Source: Zygnema cylindricum (lineage: Eukaryota; Streptophyta; Zygnematophyceae; Zygnematales; Zygnemataceae). From it: a stretch of DNA of 55,282 bases. The stretch lies in contig JBBHKE010000779.1 in assembly GCA_037447655.1 (NCBI GenBank), forward strand, positions 110,813 to 166,094. The letters are read 5' to 3'. The number at the start of each line of letters is the position of its first letter. Position 1 is the first letter of the stretch. Shown here one piece after another: positions 11,454 through 25,006 of the stretch. The notes beneath the pieces were generated by a model. That model worked only from the letters and a program-made list of their open reading frames with translations. It did no database searches and was not told where the DNA came from. Made by a program: the position numbers and the translations under genes.

Positions 11454-11456
11454 TAA

Positions 11457-12879
11457 ATGTAAGTACAGGTGAGCATGTGTATATTTTTCAAAATAAAGAT
11501 TCTACATGGAGTTATGCGTATTATGTACAGATACGATCCTACTTCAACAAGGAGCCAATTTCAGAATTTCTGAAGTTCGCATTTAGATTTGTTTTTAGAC
11601 TTCACATGGGGCTCGGCCCTAAGAGAGACGGAAGTAGATGCATACGCTCGCATTTCCCTGATTCCGTCGGCTGCATCCTGCATTGTTATGTTTTAGTTGC
11701 TGTGTTCACCATCATAAAAGGAAGAAACATATTGATTTCTGTTTACATCACAAAATGATGTATAATCCAGCCATTCTTCTGTCTTTTCGAGGTGAAATGC
11801 AATGAATGTCGAAAAATAAAATACAGTGCTTTTCGAAAAACGAAGTAGAAAAAATTACGTACGTTTGAAAAACACGAACTTTCTGTTTCTTTGTGGTTTG
11901 TCGTTGTGCGTAATCGCAAAGTAAATCTTCTGACACCTGTCATGGCAATTGATTTGCGGGAATCGAAAATTTGTCAAAAGTCTATCAATTAAAACATATT
12001 GCGGAAAGTGAATCCATTCCAGCCGTCAATTGTTTTTCTGGACGGCTGTCCAATACTCTCATGGTTATGCCCTTTACTGTCCCGGATTTGGCGTGTGAAG
12101 TCGATTTCGTACTAGATATCGTACTTCTTGTACTGACCACTGTACTAAGTAGAAGTGCGATATTTCTCGTACTCAAAATGACTTAGTACGAGAAGTACGA
12201 ACTTATTCTGGTCACCAAAGGTGAAATGCTGCCAACATCACCTCACTCATCAGAGACTCCGTACGAACATCACTTTTATTCTACGCAGAGCCGGCTTACC
12301 CTCTACAGAAGTCAACGACATCTGCTCCGAAATTTTCAAGGGTGATGCCAGACCTACCATGGCGTATGTTGTTTGTCGTCCTTTTCTCTTGGAAGTTTGA
12401 CCCTTCCTACTTTAAATCTCGCTTCTTCACCGCCATCTCAGTACGGTCAGGTATTTGCTCACGATACGAAGGCGGTGGTTGGCTCATTGCTCGTACATGC
12501 AAACTTAGTAGTTGGCTTGTTGCAGGAGTAGGAGAATGTATTGAGACTCTGAGTGATTTACTTCAGGTGTTTTGTTGGTTTAGCAAAGAAGCTTTTGTTA
12601 TTCTCTGTTATTTACTTATTTTACTTAGTCTATCCTTTAAGAGACTGTTATATGGAATAAGGTACTAGTAGCCAAACACGAATCTGCATTGTCCTCTGAT
12701 CTAGTGGAGAGACTTATTACTTCGTCTTTTTGGCTTCCCGTTATATCCTGGTATTCGGTGAAAACTAGTGATATGTGCCACTAATTGATTTTTATTTTGG
12801 TTTGAGAGGCCATTTCGGTCGATCTGCTATCTTAGAGGTACCGGCAGCAGTAGAAAGGTTAGTAGACGAGGGGGTAATA
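11457..12879. other. Upstream region of the proton pump interactor gene
   Basis: This should contain the promoter and 5' untranslated region of the next gene. A perfect 10-bp inverted repeat, TTCTCGTACT / AGTACGAGAA, occurs at 12,164-12,173 and 12,185-12,194, inside a cluster of GTACTT/GTACTA words. The open frame that runs into the gene from 12,775 is probably untranslated leader. I see no unambiguous TATA box. Confidence 0.4.
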
Positions 12880-15800
12880 ATGGCTCTTAACGGAACCTCC
12901 AATGGCTTCACTGTTATTGCGAATCCTGGTCCAGTTGAAGAGGATTTTGTGGAAGGGACTAATGGCTCCGAGTTTATGATAAAAGATGTCGACCAGCTAG
13001 TTCCTGTCGGAAGGATTGATGCTACAACACAGGGAGGAGGAGATTCTGAATGTGATCTTGAAGGGGATAATGGAAACGACAACGGTGAAGGTTTGGAAGA
13101 TAAAGCTAAAGCAAATGGTTTTGTCAGTGAGTTCGTTGCAGGAAGCTCTCCTGAAGAAGCCGATGCGGAAAATAACATAGCGACTGAGTTGAGCCAGTCA
13201 GGATCTGACAGTCTTCCTCCTGATACCTCTGTACGATCTGTGGATGGATTTGAACTTGTGCAAGATCCAAAGGCTGCTGTTAACAGCACAAGTCAAGAAG
13301 ACGGTAGTTCAACACTTCCTGTTAATGGAGTTCTTGGAGCTGCTCCAATCTCAAATGGAGATGTGGTTGAAGGCATGACGCGAACTCCTGTTCAACGAAC
13401 TTTCTATTTTGTCAGAACTCCAAGGCCAGATTTGTCTGACATTTTGAGTGAGATATCGAGAGAATCGGAGAAGTTGGAGGAAAAGAGAAAAATCACTCAG
13501 TTATTGCACACAGCTATAACTGTTAAGCAGGTGCCTAATCTTCCAATTCATATTATTTATTAGATCCAATGTTTTTTCCCTCTGTTTCGTCTGACAGATA
13601 GTTTACCTTTCTGTTTCGTAATCATAATGAGCCTTGTCGTCAATACATGACATTTTCCCAAAAGCACTATGGTGGTTGCAGAGTAAACGGAGGGAGATTG
13701 CAGAACTGAGAAGGGACCATCGTTCCAAGGCTACATCTATTACTGCAGAGCTTAGTAAAAAGTTTGATGAGATCAAGCCAATGCAAGACAGGGTCAGGGA
13801 AATTCGTGACGCAGGAAGTGAAGCCCGCTCAGCTGGCCGCAGTTTGCAAGTTAATTCTGTGGCTGAGCTTCGGCAAAGGGTATGTTTCGGACCATGTATT
13901 ATATAAACATTTTGATCAAAGGGTATGTTTGGAACCACGTGTTACCTTAATGTCTTGGTGTTTTCGGCAGTTTTCTGGAGGAAAGAAATTCAAATTTGCT
14001 GTTTTTTGTGAAATTTTCAATTCATGGTGCTGGATTAAAGACTCATTTTTGTTGTATTGAAGTATATTAAAATGACGATAATGTTGATTATTCTTAGTGG
14101 TTTTTTTTTTCTCCACTGGTGCTGTTAAAATCCACCAGCATGTTTTCTTCTTGTGTTACCATTTTTCTCACATAATTCAGATACGTGTGATACGGGGTTG
14201 ACAGATTGCTGATATTGAGCACAGGATGCAGCATGAGAGCATATCTTTGCAAGAAGAAAAAAAGCTCCTTAGGGAAATGCAGGCTTTGGAAAAGTCTCGT
14301 CCAGAAGTTGAAGCACATGAGGCTCTGAGGTCGACAGTAACTGATCAACAGGTTCACAAAGAAGGTCTTCAGTCTCAGCTTAAGGTATGTTGTACAACGG
14401 AACTGGTAGAAGTCATCCTGTTGCAACTCGTTTGCCTCTCTTTTCCTCTATTAGCAGCTTGTCTGAGTCCGGGTATATCGGTGTTTTCTACATAGATCCA
14501 TTGCCCAGTTAGATTATTGGTTGGAGGTCAGGGGTTAGGGGTTCATTGGAATTGGTGAGTACTTGTGTAGTTATGTTCCATTGCTGTCAATGTGTTAGTT
14601 GTTGGATCTGGACAGATTCAAACATGGTTTTGATGAAGCGAAAGTGTGTTTTAAGACGTTTTGCTGGCTTGTTGTGCATGCAGCCATTGATTGCAGAAAT
14701 CGATGCTTTAAAATTACAGCGTGAAGGTCAAAAAAAGATAGCTGATTCGTATAACGTTGAAGTGGAAGCTTTAGACGCGGAACTTGAGAAGCTTAACAAA
14801 GAGAAACAGGCTGCACTGGTAGCTCAAGAAAAAGCCTTCGGTAGGGTGAAGGCCCTTCGACGAGAAAGGGGCAACAGAGTAAGTGTACAAAAGTCCCCAG
14901 TAACCTTAATTCTTGATTTTTACTCATTGTTTCAATAAGCTGAAATATCTTTTGGCGAAATGACTTTCAACTAATAGCTAAATTCCCTTGAAATACAGGA
15001 GGGTGACTTCTGGCAATATCGGGCAGAGTTAGATGAAACCCAAAAGCTGGTTTTCTCAAAGGATATTGCTGCCTTGGAGAAGTTCTGCTCTGATCAGGTA
15101 TGTTTAGTTCTGGATTTACAATGGTTGGGTTGGCTAGAGCAAAGCATTGTGAAGATGTTGCAGAAGTTTTCATTTTGCAAAAAAGACGTAAAAACTATTG
15201 ATTGTATGCGGAGTAACTTGGTGATGTTATTGTTATGTAGGTTGAGCATTTTCACACAAAGTGGAAAGATCCTACATTTCGTGCAGATTACATTAAGGCC
15301 AATGAGAGGAGCACTCTTCGCCGTTTTCAGACTCTGGACACGCGCCGTCCAGGAGTTGATGAGGACCCAGCTGAGTTAATTAGTGCTTATAATGCTCAGA
15401 ATGAGCAGTCAGCTGGTGTGAAGGACAAAGCCAATGGTATGGCAGTGTCTCAAAAGAGTGAACTTAAGTCATCAAAACCGGCTAAACCACCTAGCAAGGA
15501 AGCCAAAGAATCAGATATCTCCCAGACAAGGAGGTTGGATTCTGCTGTATCTACAGAGAAAAGTGAGAAAAAGCCAGTTGTTGAAGTGAAGGCAGACACG
15601 CCAGCGGTTAGCACCGAAGAAACGGAGAAGGCGAAGAAGGAGGCTGAAGAAGAGCAGGCTGTATTGAAGGAGAAGAGGAGAGAAGAGGCCTTGGCAAAAG
15701 CGAAGGAGGCTGAGGAAAGAAAGAAAAGGACGGCAGAAAAAGTGCAAGCAAGGGCTGTAGCCCGAGCTGCCAAAGAAGCTGAGGAGGCTTCCAAACGACG

Positions 15801-18800
15801 AGAGAAGGTAGGCTGATATTTCATGGTACTTTCCCACTTATCTGCTTATCAGTGCTTCTAGTTCCAGTCCAAGGATCTGCAACAAGATCTTGGGGAGGTG
15901 TTTGTAAATTTGTGCCTGCCATTTAAGGGTACAGGATTGGTGTATGCATAACAGTGTCACTCATCAAGTTTGGTCTTTCTCAGTCAAACAAAAGGACGAA
16001 GATGGCTCTCTTGTTTAGTTTTCTAACTGGAGCTTGCCAGGGTCACTTGACAAGTTATATGAGCTTCCGACAGAAGAGCGCTTAGTGATACTGGCAGTGC
16101 TTGTGACATGACGCATGTTGTCTGAGAGGGGAGACGAGAGTGTTCACAGTTTTTTGAAGTTAGTTTCGACCATCCAGTCAATAAACTTGATAGTAGGTTT
16201 TGTACAGTTATTAGGCTGGTGAACCAGTTCAGGAATGCATTCAGCAAAGATTTCGGCATATTGGTTTCAATTGCTGCGACTGAATTGATACCTGGTGCAC
16301 ATGCAGTATTGATTAGTTGTAAGGTTGATGAATTCTCCAGGTTGATGATCTATGTTCTTTCGTGATGGCTAGGGTGGGCAATGTTGTGGCATGGTGTGGA
16401 ACAGACTAGATCCCATCTACACTATATTCAAAGTGCAGTGTTAGTCGTTCAGAATTGGTGTGGGGGTTGTAAGTTGCCTGGCCAATCATAGGAGGATATT
16501 TAAAATTTTACCACGAGACTTAAAATGACCCTGGTACAGCTATGGAAAGAATAATCCCGCAGGAAGATGGAAATTTAGGAAGGATCACCTATGTTGATTA
16601 ACAGCTAGTTCTGATCTATATCTGAAATGGTCTTTCGTTGTGCTTTATAATGTGGGAGGAGCAGATATTGATGAAAGATTCAGGCTTGCATGGAAGGTTT
16701 GAGTTGTTGCTGTGAAAGTGAGAAAATCAGGTCTCGGAAGGTAACTAGTTACTGGACTTTTATTTGGGTGACTAAGATTGGGCTTGCCTTGAGTTCTGTA
16801 TTTGATGCCGCCCACATCTGTGTGGATTTTGGAATTATGGGGAGGTGTATGCTGTGATGGCTTGTTTAACTGTCAGTTCCACAAGACATGATTGTGGAAG
16901 TATACACTGTTAACACTTAGTTACTTATTCCTGTGTGGACAGGAACGGCAGCGAAAGGAGAGGAAAAGAGTGGCTACTGCTGCTGCAACATCAGCTCAGA
17001 AAACTGAGGGAGCATCTGGAACATCTGATACAGGAGGGGAGGAGGCTCCTGAGGACACTTCTGGGGAGACAACTCAGGCCCCAAAAGATGATGGATTGAC
17101 AAGCAGACAGCGTAAGCGCGTTAATTTGCAGAAAAGAAAGGCAGGTATTGTTACCGAGACTGGAGCTCCTCAAGAGATGACAATCAAGAAGGCTTCTGGA
17201 GAATGGCCTATGGCGCTGATCTACATATCGGGGCTGGTTGGTGTGGTCCTAATTTTGGCGATCGTGGTATGTACACCCTGCATTTAAAGAGTGTTTTTGG
17301 ATTAGTTGATCGGGGAATTGGTAGTGTTTTACGTTATCAATTTTTTGAGGAATATCCTCTACGATGCGGTTCTTGTATCTGATTGAGGTCAGCAAACATA
17401 CATTGCTGGTTATGTTTACTCAATACTATCATACACGATACATAAATATGAATAGCATAGGTGCAGTAATTTAAGTACGAGTTCAGATAAAAATATGGTA
17501 CAGTAAGTATTGTACCTAGACTTCATGACGTGCACACTGCCTTAAATGTGATGATTTCACAATTTCTGCACCCTTTGTCAGAAATTGACGTTTCAGATCG
17601 TGTAGGCTCCTTTTTTTTGTTTTGCTTCGGGGAGGGGGGGGGCTGGAGGGGATCCCTTATCTTATTCTGCTTTCGATACAGAAACAAATAAAGTATTGCG
17701 CATCGATGTTTAAACGAATTCCCTGTATTACACACTGAGAAATTGTCCTCGATATTCATCAGTAGGAATTGCAGTACCCAAACTCTACCCTTGTTTTGGA
17801 GTAATCTAGAAAGAGTACGGATCATTAACGGAAGCCAGTAATCATTCAGTAAACGCCCTTGATATTTCACCCTTAATTTAAAAAACTGAGGGCATATAAT
17901 GCGCACCAGTAATTTGAAAAGATCGTGCGTAGTTTTTTTTTTTCCATACGTTTCCTAGTTTTAAATCTTTGCCCAGTCACAGGCATTGATTAGTTCATCG
18001 CAAAGGTGCATTTTTTCATGTTAAACAGCTTTTTGCTTTTCCACAACGTTTTTCCTGTGCTTCACTATTTTGCCTTTTTACTGAAGTTAAAACTTTGATG
18101 ATACAACTCCTCTGTGAGGGAGGATAAAGCTATTTGTCATTGTTGTAGTAGGATTCCAATGGCGTCCTCTGGTTGAAAGATGGAAATTGAAAACAAAGTC
18201 GCACAGATTGTCCAACTTATTAGGTGGAAGATTATGGAAACCTCAAGCTGTCTACACACAGGCTATTAAACAGCAAATATCCCAACGTGATTAAGAGAGT
18301 TTTGAACTGCTGGTTGTCGTTTCCTTCACAGCTTGATTAAGACTGTGCAAGATCGCATGGCTACTGCCATTGGTTGCCTTCCCTCATGCATGGTGACTAT
18401 TTCTGGGAATAATACCTTAGAAAATGAGCACTAAATCGTGAGTTGTTATTAGAGTAAAGATATTATTAGGCAGGGTTTATTCTAATTCAGTTCCAAATGA
18501 CGTGGCTGGTACTGAACCGTACCGTTTAAATTATTACTGTTAAGAAAAAAACAATTTGTGTCGAGGAGAAAAACAGTGTAGCTGAAGCTCATAACAACAC
18601 ACGACGCAGTTTTGCAAGTAGCTTGTGGCTACTGCTTGCCTGGGTTTAGTATGCTGTATGCTAGAAAATCAAATTGAGTTCCCTGAAATCGTAGTGATTA
18701 GAGGTGTATGTCTATTTTAACTTGGTTTTTTGTTTGTCATTCTGTTTTCTGTTCTGTTTGAATGTCTCCCAGAAGTTCAGGTTATGGATATTTTTCATGA

Positions 18801-19322
18801 AGTTGATCGTATTTTCCTCTGATTTTTTTATAAGGCACTCTTCATTTTTGAGGTTTTGCAGTTTTTCTGGTCGTTTGTTTAGGGTGGCATCCTTATTGTA
18901 TATTCTGGTCTGTAACTGGAAGCTGAACAACTTCCAATGCTTTGCATGACATGGTCCATTGTTCTTGCGCTTAATTGTACAGTATTGGCTCTGGTGACTG
19001 TCTGGGCTTCTTGGGAATGCTTGGAGATTGGCTAGATAGCTTCTCCGTTTTTCGACCTAGTAAGCTGCTGCTCATTATATGTCTGTGTGTTTTCAGTGCA
19101 GTCATTTTCATTCAAGTTGACAGTTTTCATCTCCCACGTACTTCTGCTTATTTTCGCTTCCTGGTGGGACAGAAACTTTGATGGCAATGATGATGGTGTA
19201 TTGAGCTGTACACCATTTGCCCTTCGTCTGGAATATTGTTTAGTTTGCTAACTAATAATATTTTTTTTTTGTCCATTCAGATGATTACAGCATACTCTCC
19301 TTGGACTACCAGCTCTGCTTGA
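12880..19322 (+). CDS. Proton pump interactor (PPI1-like) coiled-coil membrane protein
   Basis: The eight-exon model is 12880-13530, 13682-13879, 14205-14384, 14684-14878, 14999-15097, 15241-15807, 16943-17266 and 19281-19322, giving 751 residues. All internal junctions are phase 0 with GT-AG introns. Start MALNGTSNGFTVIANPGP was chosen because its context (AATAATGGCT) is good. Order: acidic variable N-terminus; family core with FYFVRTPRP (about residue 184), coiled coil with RMQHESISLQEEKKLL, FWQYRAELDE, and KANERSTLRRFQTLDTRRPG; long Lys/Glu/Ala helix; C-terminal membrane segment about 718-738. In Arabidopsis PPI1 binds and stimulates the plasma-membrane H+-ATPase; here that role is inferred from family. 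The last exon rests on a strong polypyrimidine acceptor at 19,280. If the exon 7 donor is not used, translation stops at 17,287 instead. Confidence 0.85.
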
Positions 19323-21466
19323 GCTGAATGAACGGCACGTGGGAGTCGGAACTCGAAGACGAAGCCTCTTAGGGCAGACCATTTAGGGTTGGCTTCGAGC
19401 AAATGGACTTCCATTACGGCTGAGGAGAGGCTTTCAGAGTGAGTTGAAATTTGAGAGTTCGCGAGTGTTTGTTTAGTCTGATAAAGCATGCCAATGCCTT
19501 AAGTTTTGTATTGCGAGTCCAAAGCCAAATTGCTAGCTACTACTTTTTGACACGGTATGGCAAAACTTCCGATATCCAGTTGTATAAACCTGCCACCTGC
19601 GTCATGCAACTAGTTCATTATGGTGGACTTCAGGAACGCTGTGATCCTGGTTCCAGTCTTTCACGTCACAAAAGTTACTGAATGGCTTGTCCGTACTGTT
19701 TTTTTATCTACGTGGAACAAATGGTGGTGGTTCTGGCACTTTTCCATGCATTTTAATAGCTTGCACCATCCTCCGATTCATTGTTCAATGAGGGCTTTAC
19801 CTGGTGTGCCACTGGTTTCTTCACATATAACGGGTTCTTCTTGGTTTTTACTGTTGTACTGAAGATTTTGACGGAGTTGTTTTCGAAATTCAACTTCTAG
19901 AGATGTGGACTTTTTATGTGATTTGTTCAACATTAACTTTGAATACTCAATTTTGTTGGTTCAATTTGCTGATGAAGTGATGCGTATCGTTGATGCGTAT
20001 TGTTTCATTTGACAGACAAATGTATTGCTTACGTTTTGACTCTAGTTTAAGGCAACTGTGTATTTTTACTGATGTGTTGTTGAAACATATTGCAGTATTT
20101 CAACTCTTTTGGGTAAAAAGCAAGTGCATTGGACTCTGCGGCATTTTTCATGGATAGGAAGTTGACTCTGTGCAAAGTAGTGACAGTGAAAGTACAATTG
20201 CTGTCATAAAGCTAAGCACTCGTCAAAGTTATGTTGCGGTGTTTTTGAAAATAATGTACTGTCAATTAGTAATCGCCACAAAAGATATTTGTTTCAGTTT
20301 ACTACTTCCGAAATGGCCAAAAAAGACAGGCTAAGCATAGTGCTTGTATGGTGATTGGTTTATTGCCATACATTTGAGATACTACTTTTTTTATTTTTTT
20401 ATGAAATGTTTTTTGGCCACCTGTACCGAATACTGTGGTTAGGGCCATGAAAAGCATTCAATACCCAACTTTGCTCAACTAGAGAGCCATGAAACCTCTT
20501 GCACTAGTATCTGTATTCTGGATGAAAGGCGATTCAATGTCGGCGAATTAGAAATGAAAATTGAGGCTTCTCAAAGCCTATGTTATTGGCACTGTGTTTT
20601 ACATAACGTACGTTCCCCGTCTGTCTCATTTCTTCAGATACCTGACTGCCTTTGAGCCCAGCTTAGTACTTTTAAATGGGATTTTCTCTGTCCATTGTTG
20701 TTCAATGTTGTTCACCAAAATCTGGATTTGTTCACACCCACACTTCTGCAACTCTGAGTGTGTCCCAAAAAGACAATAATAATGTTCCCTGTTTCAGGGA
20801 GGTGTCTAACAACATGAAATTGGTTTCGCTAAAAATGCTTGAAAAATTCAAGCATTGAATGAAACCACAAGCAGCTGACAGAACAGCTTGATGATAAAGT
20901 CCCACCTTCAAAAATATGGGAGAAAACAGAGAAATTATTAATTTTCTAGTCGCGGGAAAGTGGCCGCACGTGTCAGAAGTCCTTCCAAGCTTCTGATTGC
21001 CAATGTTAGGTAACCGAAGAGTTAGCAGTTATGTCACCAAACTGTATCGACATTCACTCGAGTGTGCGTTAAGACGTATAATGTGACATCGCTTTCCGTG
21101 ATTTATAACGACATCGTCGTCCATGCAAAAGCAATTGCTTAATAACGACAGTGTGGTGATATGACGGGTTTGTGACGGGTTTGTGACGGGTTTTTAGAAG
21201 CCAGAATATGTACAATGTGAATAGTTTTTTAGCCCGCAAGTTTGTAATTTCCTGCCACGTGTCGCAGAACTGGCTGACCAGTCAATCTCGAACGGTTTTC
21301 CCAAAATCGAGAGTAATGTTAAGCGCAAAACCGAGAAAAAAACAATTGAACAAAACAAATTACGTAGAAGAAACGCACGAAAAGAGAGGGAAAAAAAAAA
21401 CCGCGTATGATATATACATTCATATTCTCTCTTTGGACATTTGACATCCTGTTTCTGTTTTCCTTC
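19323..21466. other. 3' region of the interactor gene and spacer
   Basis: This is presumed 3' untranslated sequence followed by intergenic DNA. TGTGACGGGTT-type words occur three times in a row at about 21,160-21,195. The short frames here have no protein character. It ends in the 5' region of the propeller gene. Confidence 0.4.
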
Positions 21467-23921
21467 ATGGCCCTTAACACCGCTTTTTCTCTCTTCCCCC
21501 ATATCAACCGAAGATCGCCGATATTTTACCCTAGTAGTAAGACAAATCCTTGTCACATTGCCACGTGTCTAATAGAAAATGTGACTACAAAGAAGACAGT
21601 GGATCCTCGTTTTCAAGGTCGTGTGCTCTCTCCAGTTCCGTTGAACGGAGGCGCATGGGACGCACTTCTGTTCTCTGTTCCCCTGGTTGTACGGACGGAT
21701 CAGGGTGGCTGGAGAATGTACTATAGTGGTCGTGGAGAAGACACGTGGCATCAGGGAGTGAAGGCACTCCCAGGAGCGCCCTTTGGGCGTGTAGGTTTGG
21801 CAGTTAGTGAGGATGGTGTTATTTGGGAAAGGTAGGCGCAGAGCTTAGAAAATTATCTACGATTACTGTTTTCTTTGTTTTCGTTTTGTTTTTCGTTCTA
21901 GTTAGTGGGGACAAAGAATTGATAAATGTATGTTTAAAGAAAGGTGACCGACCGCTTGTTGTCGTTGTATCTTTGTTTTTGATTTTAATCTTTATTTTTA
22001 TTTGCTGACTTGCATTCATTTATCATCCCATCCAGCGTGTTTTATATGCTGAATTTTATTCTTTCTTAGTTTTTGCCCATTAGGTTTGACGGTCCATTAG
22101 CTGGCGGAGCACTTTTCGATCCGAGTGACAATCCAACGGCATTTGACAGTGTTCAGATCGGGGCTTCGGATGTGTGCCACCTGGCAAATGGAGATTGGCG
22201 GATGTATTACTATGGAGGTGGGTTTCTAGCGTGATTTTTTCATATAGGCAACGGGCAACGAGAATGTAAATTTTTTGAAACACTTTGTATTTTGTGTGCT
22301 TCATTACTACGACTAAATTTCAAATTCATAATGATCGTTGATGTCAAGTTCCATTGCACCTAAAAAAAAAAAATCTTTAACTTTTATTCAAATTCGATAT
22401 TTGTGGGAGTGTACAGTCTTGAAGTTGGAGGATTTAAGTTTTTAGTTTTTCCACTTCATTCATTGCTGGTTAACATTGTACATGTAACATTGGATAATTG
22501 TTCTTTATGTTCAATTATGAACCGCAAGTCCAAGCCGCCTTAACTTCATTTATGCAATGAATACACCATTGTCAACATCTATTTTAAGTTGCCTTGATGT
22601 CCAAATACTAAATGGCCATTCATAACTAAAATTTCATAAACAACATCCAGCCTGTATATTTCTCCTCCCACTAGGCGGTCCTAAAAATCGGAAAAAAAAA
22701 AATTTTTATATGTATATAGATATATATTATATCCCTATTGACCCTTTAGTCACTCAAAAACTGTATCTCATGATGCCCGTCCATCTCCTAGCCTCCCCGT
22801 ATGCAAACCCTTTCAACTCCACCTACAGGTGGTATGGAAGAAAAACCCCTTCCTGGATGGCCGAATAAGATGAGTTACAAGGGAACAGTAATGCGTCCCG
22901 GATTGGCCACATCCAGGGACGGCCTGACATGGCAACGCTCCCGTGACTTTCTATTGGACGTTGGGCTCGAGGGTGAATGGGACTCAGTAGCCGTGGCATG
23001 GCCTAGAGTCATAAATTTGGGCCCGCAAGAATGGTTAATGTTTTATCAAACAGTAGGTGATTCGTCGTCGCCTGCGCACGTGCCACCTGGCGAAAAGAGA
23101 AATCACATCGCCAAACCTCCGGGTGGTGGATATTGTTATACCGTTGGGGTTGCTGTATCACCAGATGGCGCCTCGAATTGGTGAGATAATGAGAACACAA
23201 GAAAATGATGTCTGTTTCTCCTTATATTTCTCGTGGCTATGTATTTAAACGCTAAAAAGCTCGCTCACACTGGAAAGTTACAAACATTGAAAGAATTGCA
23301 CACTTTGAAAGATTTGACCTCTGTCTCTTCAGCTTTTTAGGAAGAAGAGAAAGAATCGATAAACTGAATCATGATGCGAGAAAAATAACTTATCTCATTA
23401 CATGTTCCAATATTACACGATAAACGCTACATTTGCTAGGATGTCAGCTGTATCCCTCCTCGACTGTTTTTAAATGCTTTAAAGACATTCCCATCCATGA
23501 TTCCTTCAGGGTCAAGAAGGGTCCTTGCCTTTTCCGTGGCGCCCCAGGCACCTGGGACGAAGCGGGTGTAAACAAACGCCACGTCATCAAAGTAAATGAC
23601 ACGTGGCTCATGTTCTACGAGGGCATGAACTATTCTGGAGAGTACGCGATCGGCCTCGCCACCTCAGCAGATGCATACACATGGCAGAAAGACGAGCGTG
23701 CAGGACCAGAACCAGGAGGGCCAGTTTTAAGAGCTCGGCGAGGGGAAGATGTGTGGGACAATTGGCTGGTCAGTGCACCACATGTCGTCCAAAGAGAAGA
23801 TGGTGCACTATGGATGTACTATGTGGGAGTAGGGGAGATAGAGGGCCAGGGGAAGACTAGAGGGGTGGGAATTGCAGTGAGTAATGGGACGAGGTACTGG
23901 GAGTGGAATCGGATGTTATAG
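21467..23921 (+). CDS. Five-bladed beta-propeller, arabinanase/levansucrase/invertase-like, probably plastid
   Basis: Four exons, 21467-21831, 22084-22217, 22829-23180 and 23510-23921, encode 420 residues. The phases match at each junction (2, 1, 2). The first 45 or so residues are rich in Ser, Thr, Asn and Arg and look like a transit peptide. The rest shows five copies of a three-part pattern. W/F-D starts each unit at residues 64, 142, 217, 299 and 366. W-x-M-Y/F-Y follows at 82, 160, 235, 316 and about 384. A G-[LIV]-A-[VT]-S-x-D/N...W strand closes at 107-120, 189-201, 271-284, 330-342 and 402-414. Five blades with this grammar fit the GH32/43/62/68 fold. Aspartates in the blade openings could be catalytic, but I cannot identify a full acid pair, so enzyme activity and substrate are unproven. 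Intron 2 (22,218-22,828) is AT-rich. Confidence 0.8.
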
Positions 23922-25006
23922 TAGCCATGGATGCAGATAAATCATCGCATATCCAGAGAGCTAGGTGACACCATGGAAAGCTGTGTCCTATAAACGTTGA
24001 AAGAGAATTTTGCTGGGGAAATTTTTGACGGATGGAGTAGTTAGATTTACTATCCAGTATTACGGCAACAAGAGATAAGCATGTCCAGTTTGTGACATTG
24101 TTAAAGAGATGTCTTTTTAATGGAAGGAAGAGATGTGTTGAGCATCTCATTTGCGACAGTATGGCAACGATGACACAGTGTTCAATTTTTTCATATACTT
24201 GTCATGGCCATGATGATGATTCTCAAGATGTACTGTGATGTTTACGGCTATATTTAAAGCAATAGTGGATAATTGTCTACGTCAGCCAATTTCCAACCAT
24301 AAACACACCTATTGGCTTGTGGCCATCACAAATATTATGACAGTGTGTTGCATAGTCGTAGTTAGAACTTGTGGAGCACAGACAAGTACTTGAAATACTA
24401 CGAGGAGTAAGAAAAGCTTGGTCCATGAAAAAAAAAAAAAAAACCAGAGGCTGCCAGTCATTAAATCCCCATGCTTCTCTTCGTTTTAGGAAGCACAGGA
24501 CAACAAACGTAGAGGTACTGCCTCTTTTAAAGATTCGAATTTCCAGAAATGCAATCCACAACTTTGGCTGGCAAAGTAATCGCATATTGGAGATTTAATT
24601 CAAAGAAATTTACACAGGAAATTCAGAAAAAACAAAGAAAGTTAAAGAAACAGAACACGAACTCGGTTGTGAATGAGCAGAATGTTTGTACACGCGCCTA
24701 AGTATTTACACAACATCTTTTTTTTCAAAAAGACATTGCACAAGCATCATCTTGAAAGTCCTTTAAGACCTTAGGTATTTTCCTAAACCAAAACACAGGT
24801 TCCATGACTTCACAAAAGAAGCAAATTTATATTCTAAGCCGACTTTGACAAACCTTTACTTCACTTTTCTCTCCTTTGTAGCTGTCCAGAATAGCATTAG
24901 CCAACTAAAACACGCGTAAAAGACTAGAAAAATGTCTTATTGTCAAAACGTATTTACATTCGAACTGCAAAAACCTAAACTAAGCAAGTAAACTGACTAA
25001 AACACT
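23922..25006. other. Intergenic, converging 3' ends
   Basis: This lies between the 3' ends of the propeller gene (+) and the heat-shock gene (-). It is AT-rich with an A17 run near 24,428. No gene is seen; it probably contains both 3' untranslated regions. Confidence 0.5.

Noticed and set aside
12775-12879. Upstream in-frame ATG of the proton pump interactor
   Set aside because: It would add 35 residues unlike the family; the ATG at 12,880 has a better context.
12792-13289. 165-codon minus-strand frame opposite interactor exon 1
   Set aside because: Shadow of the coding exon on the other strand.
15450-15837. Ser/Ala/Phe-rich minus-strand frames opposite interactor exon 6
   Set aside because: Mirror image of the Lys/Glu/Ala coiled-coil coding sequence.
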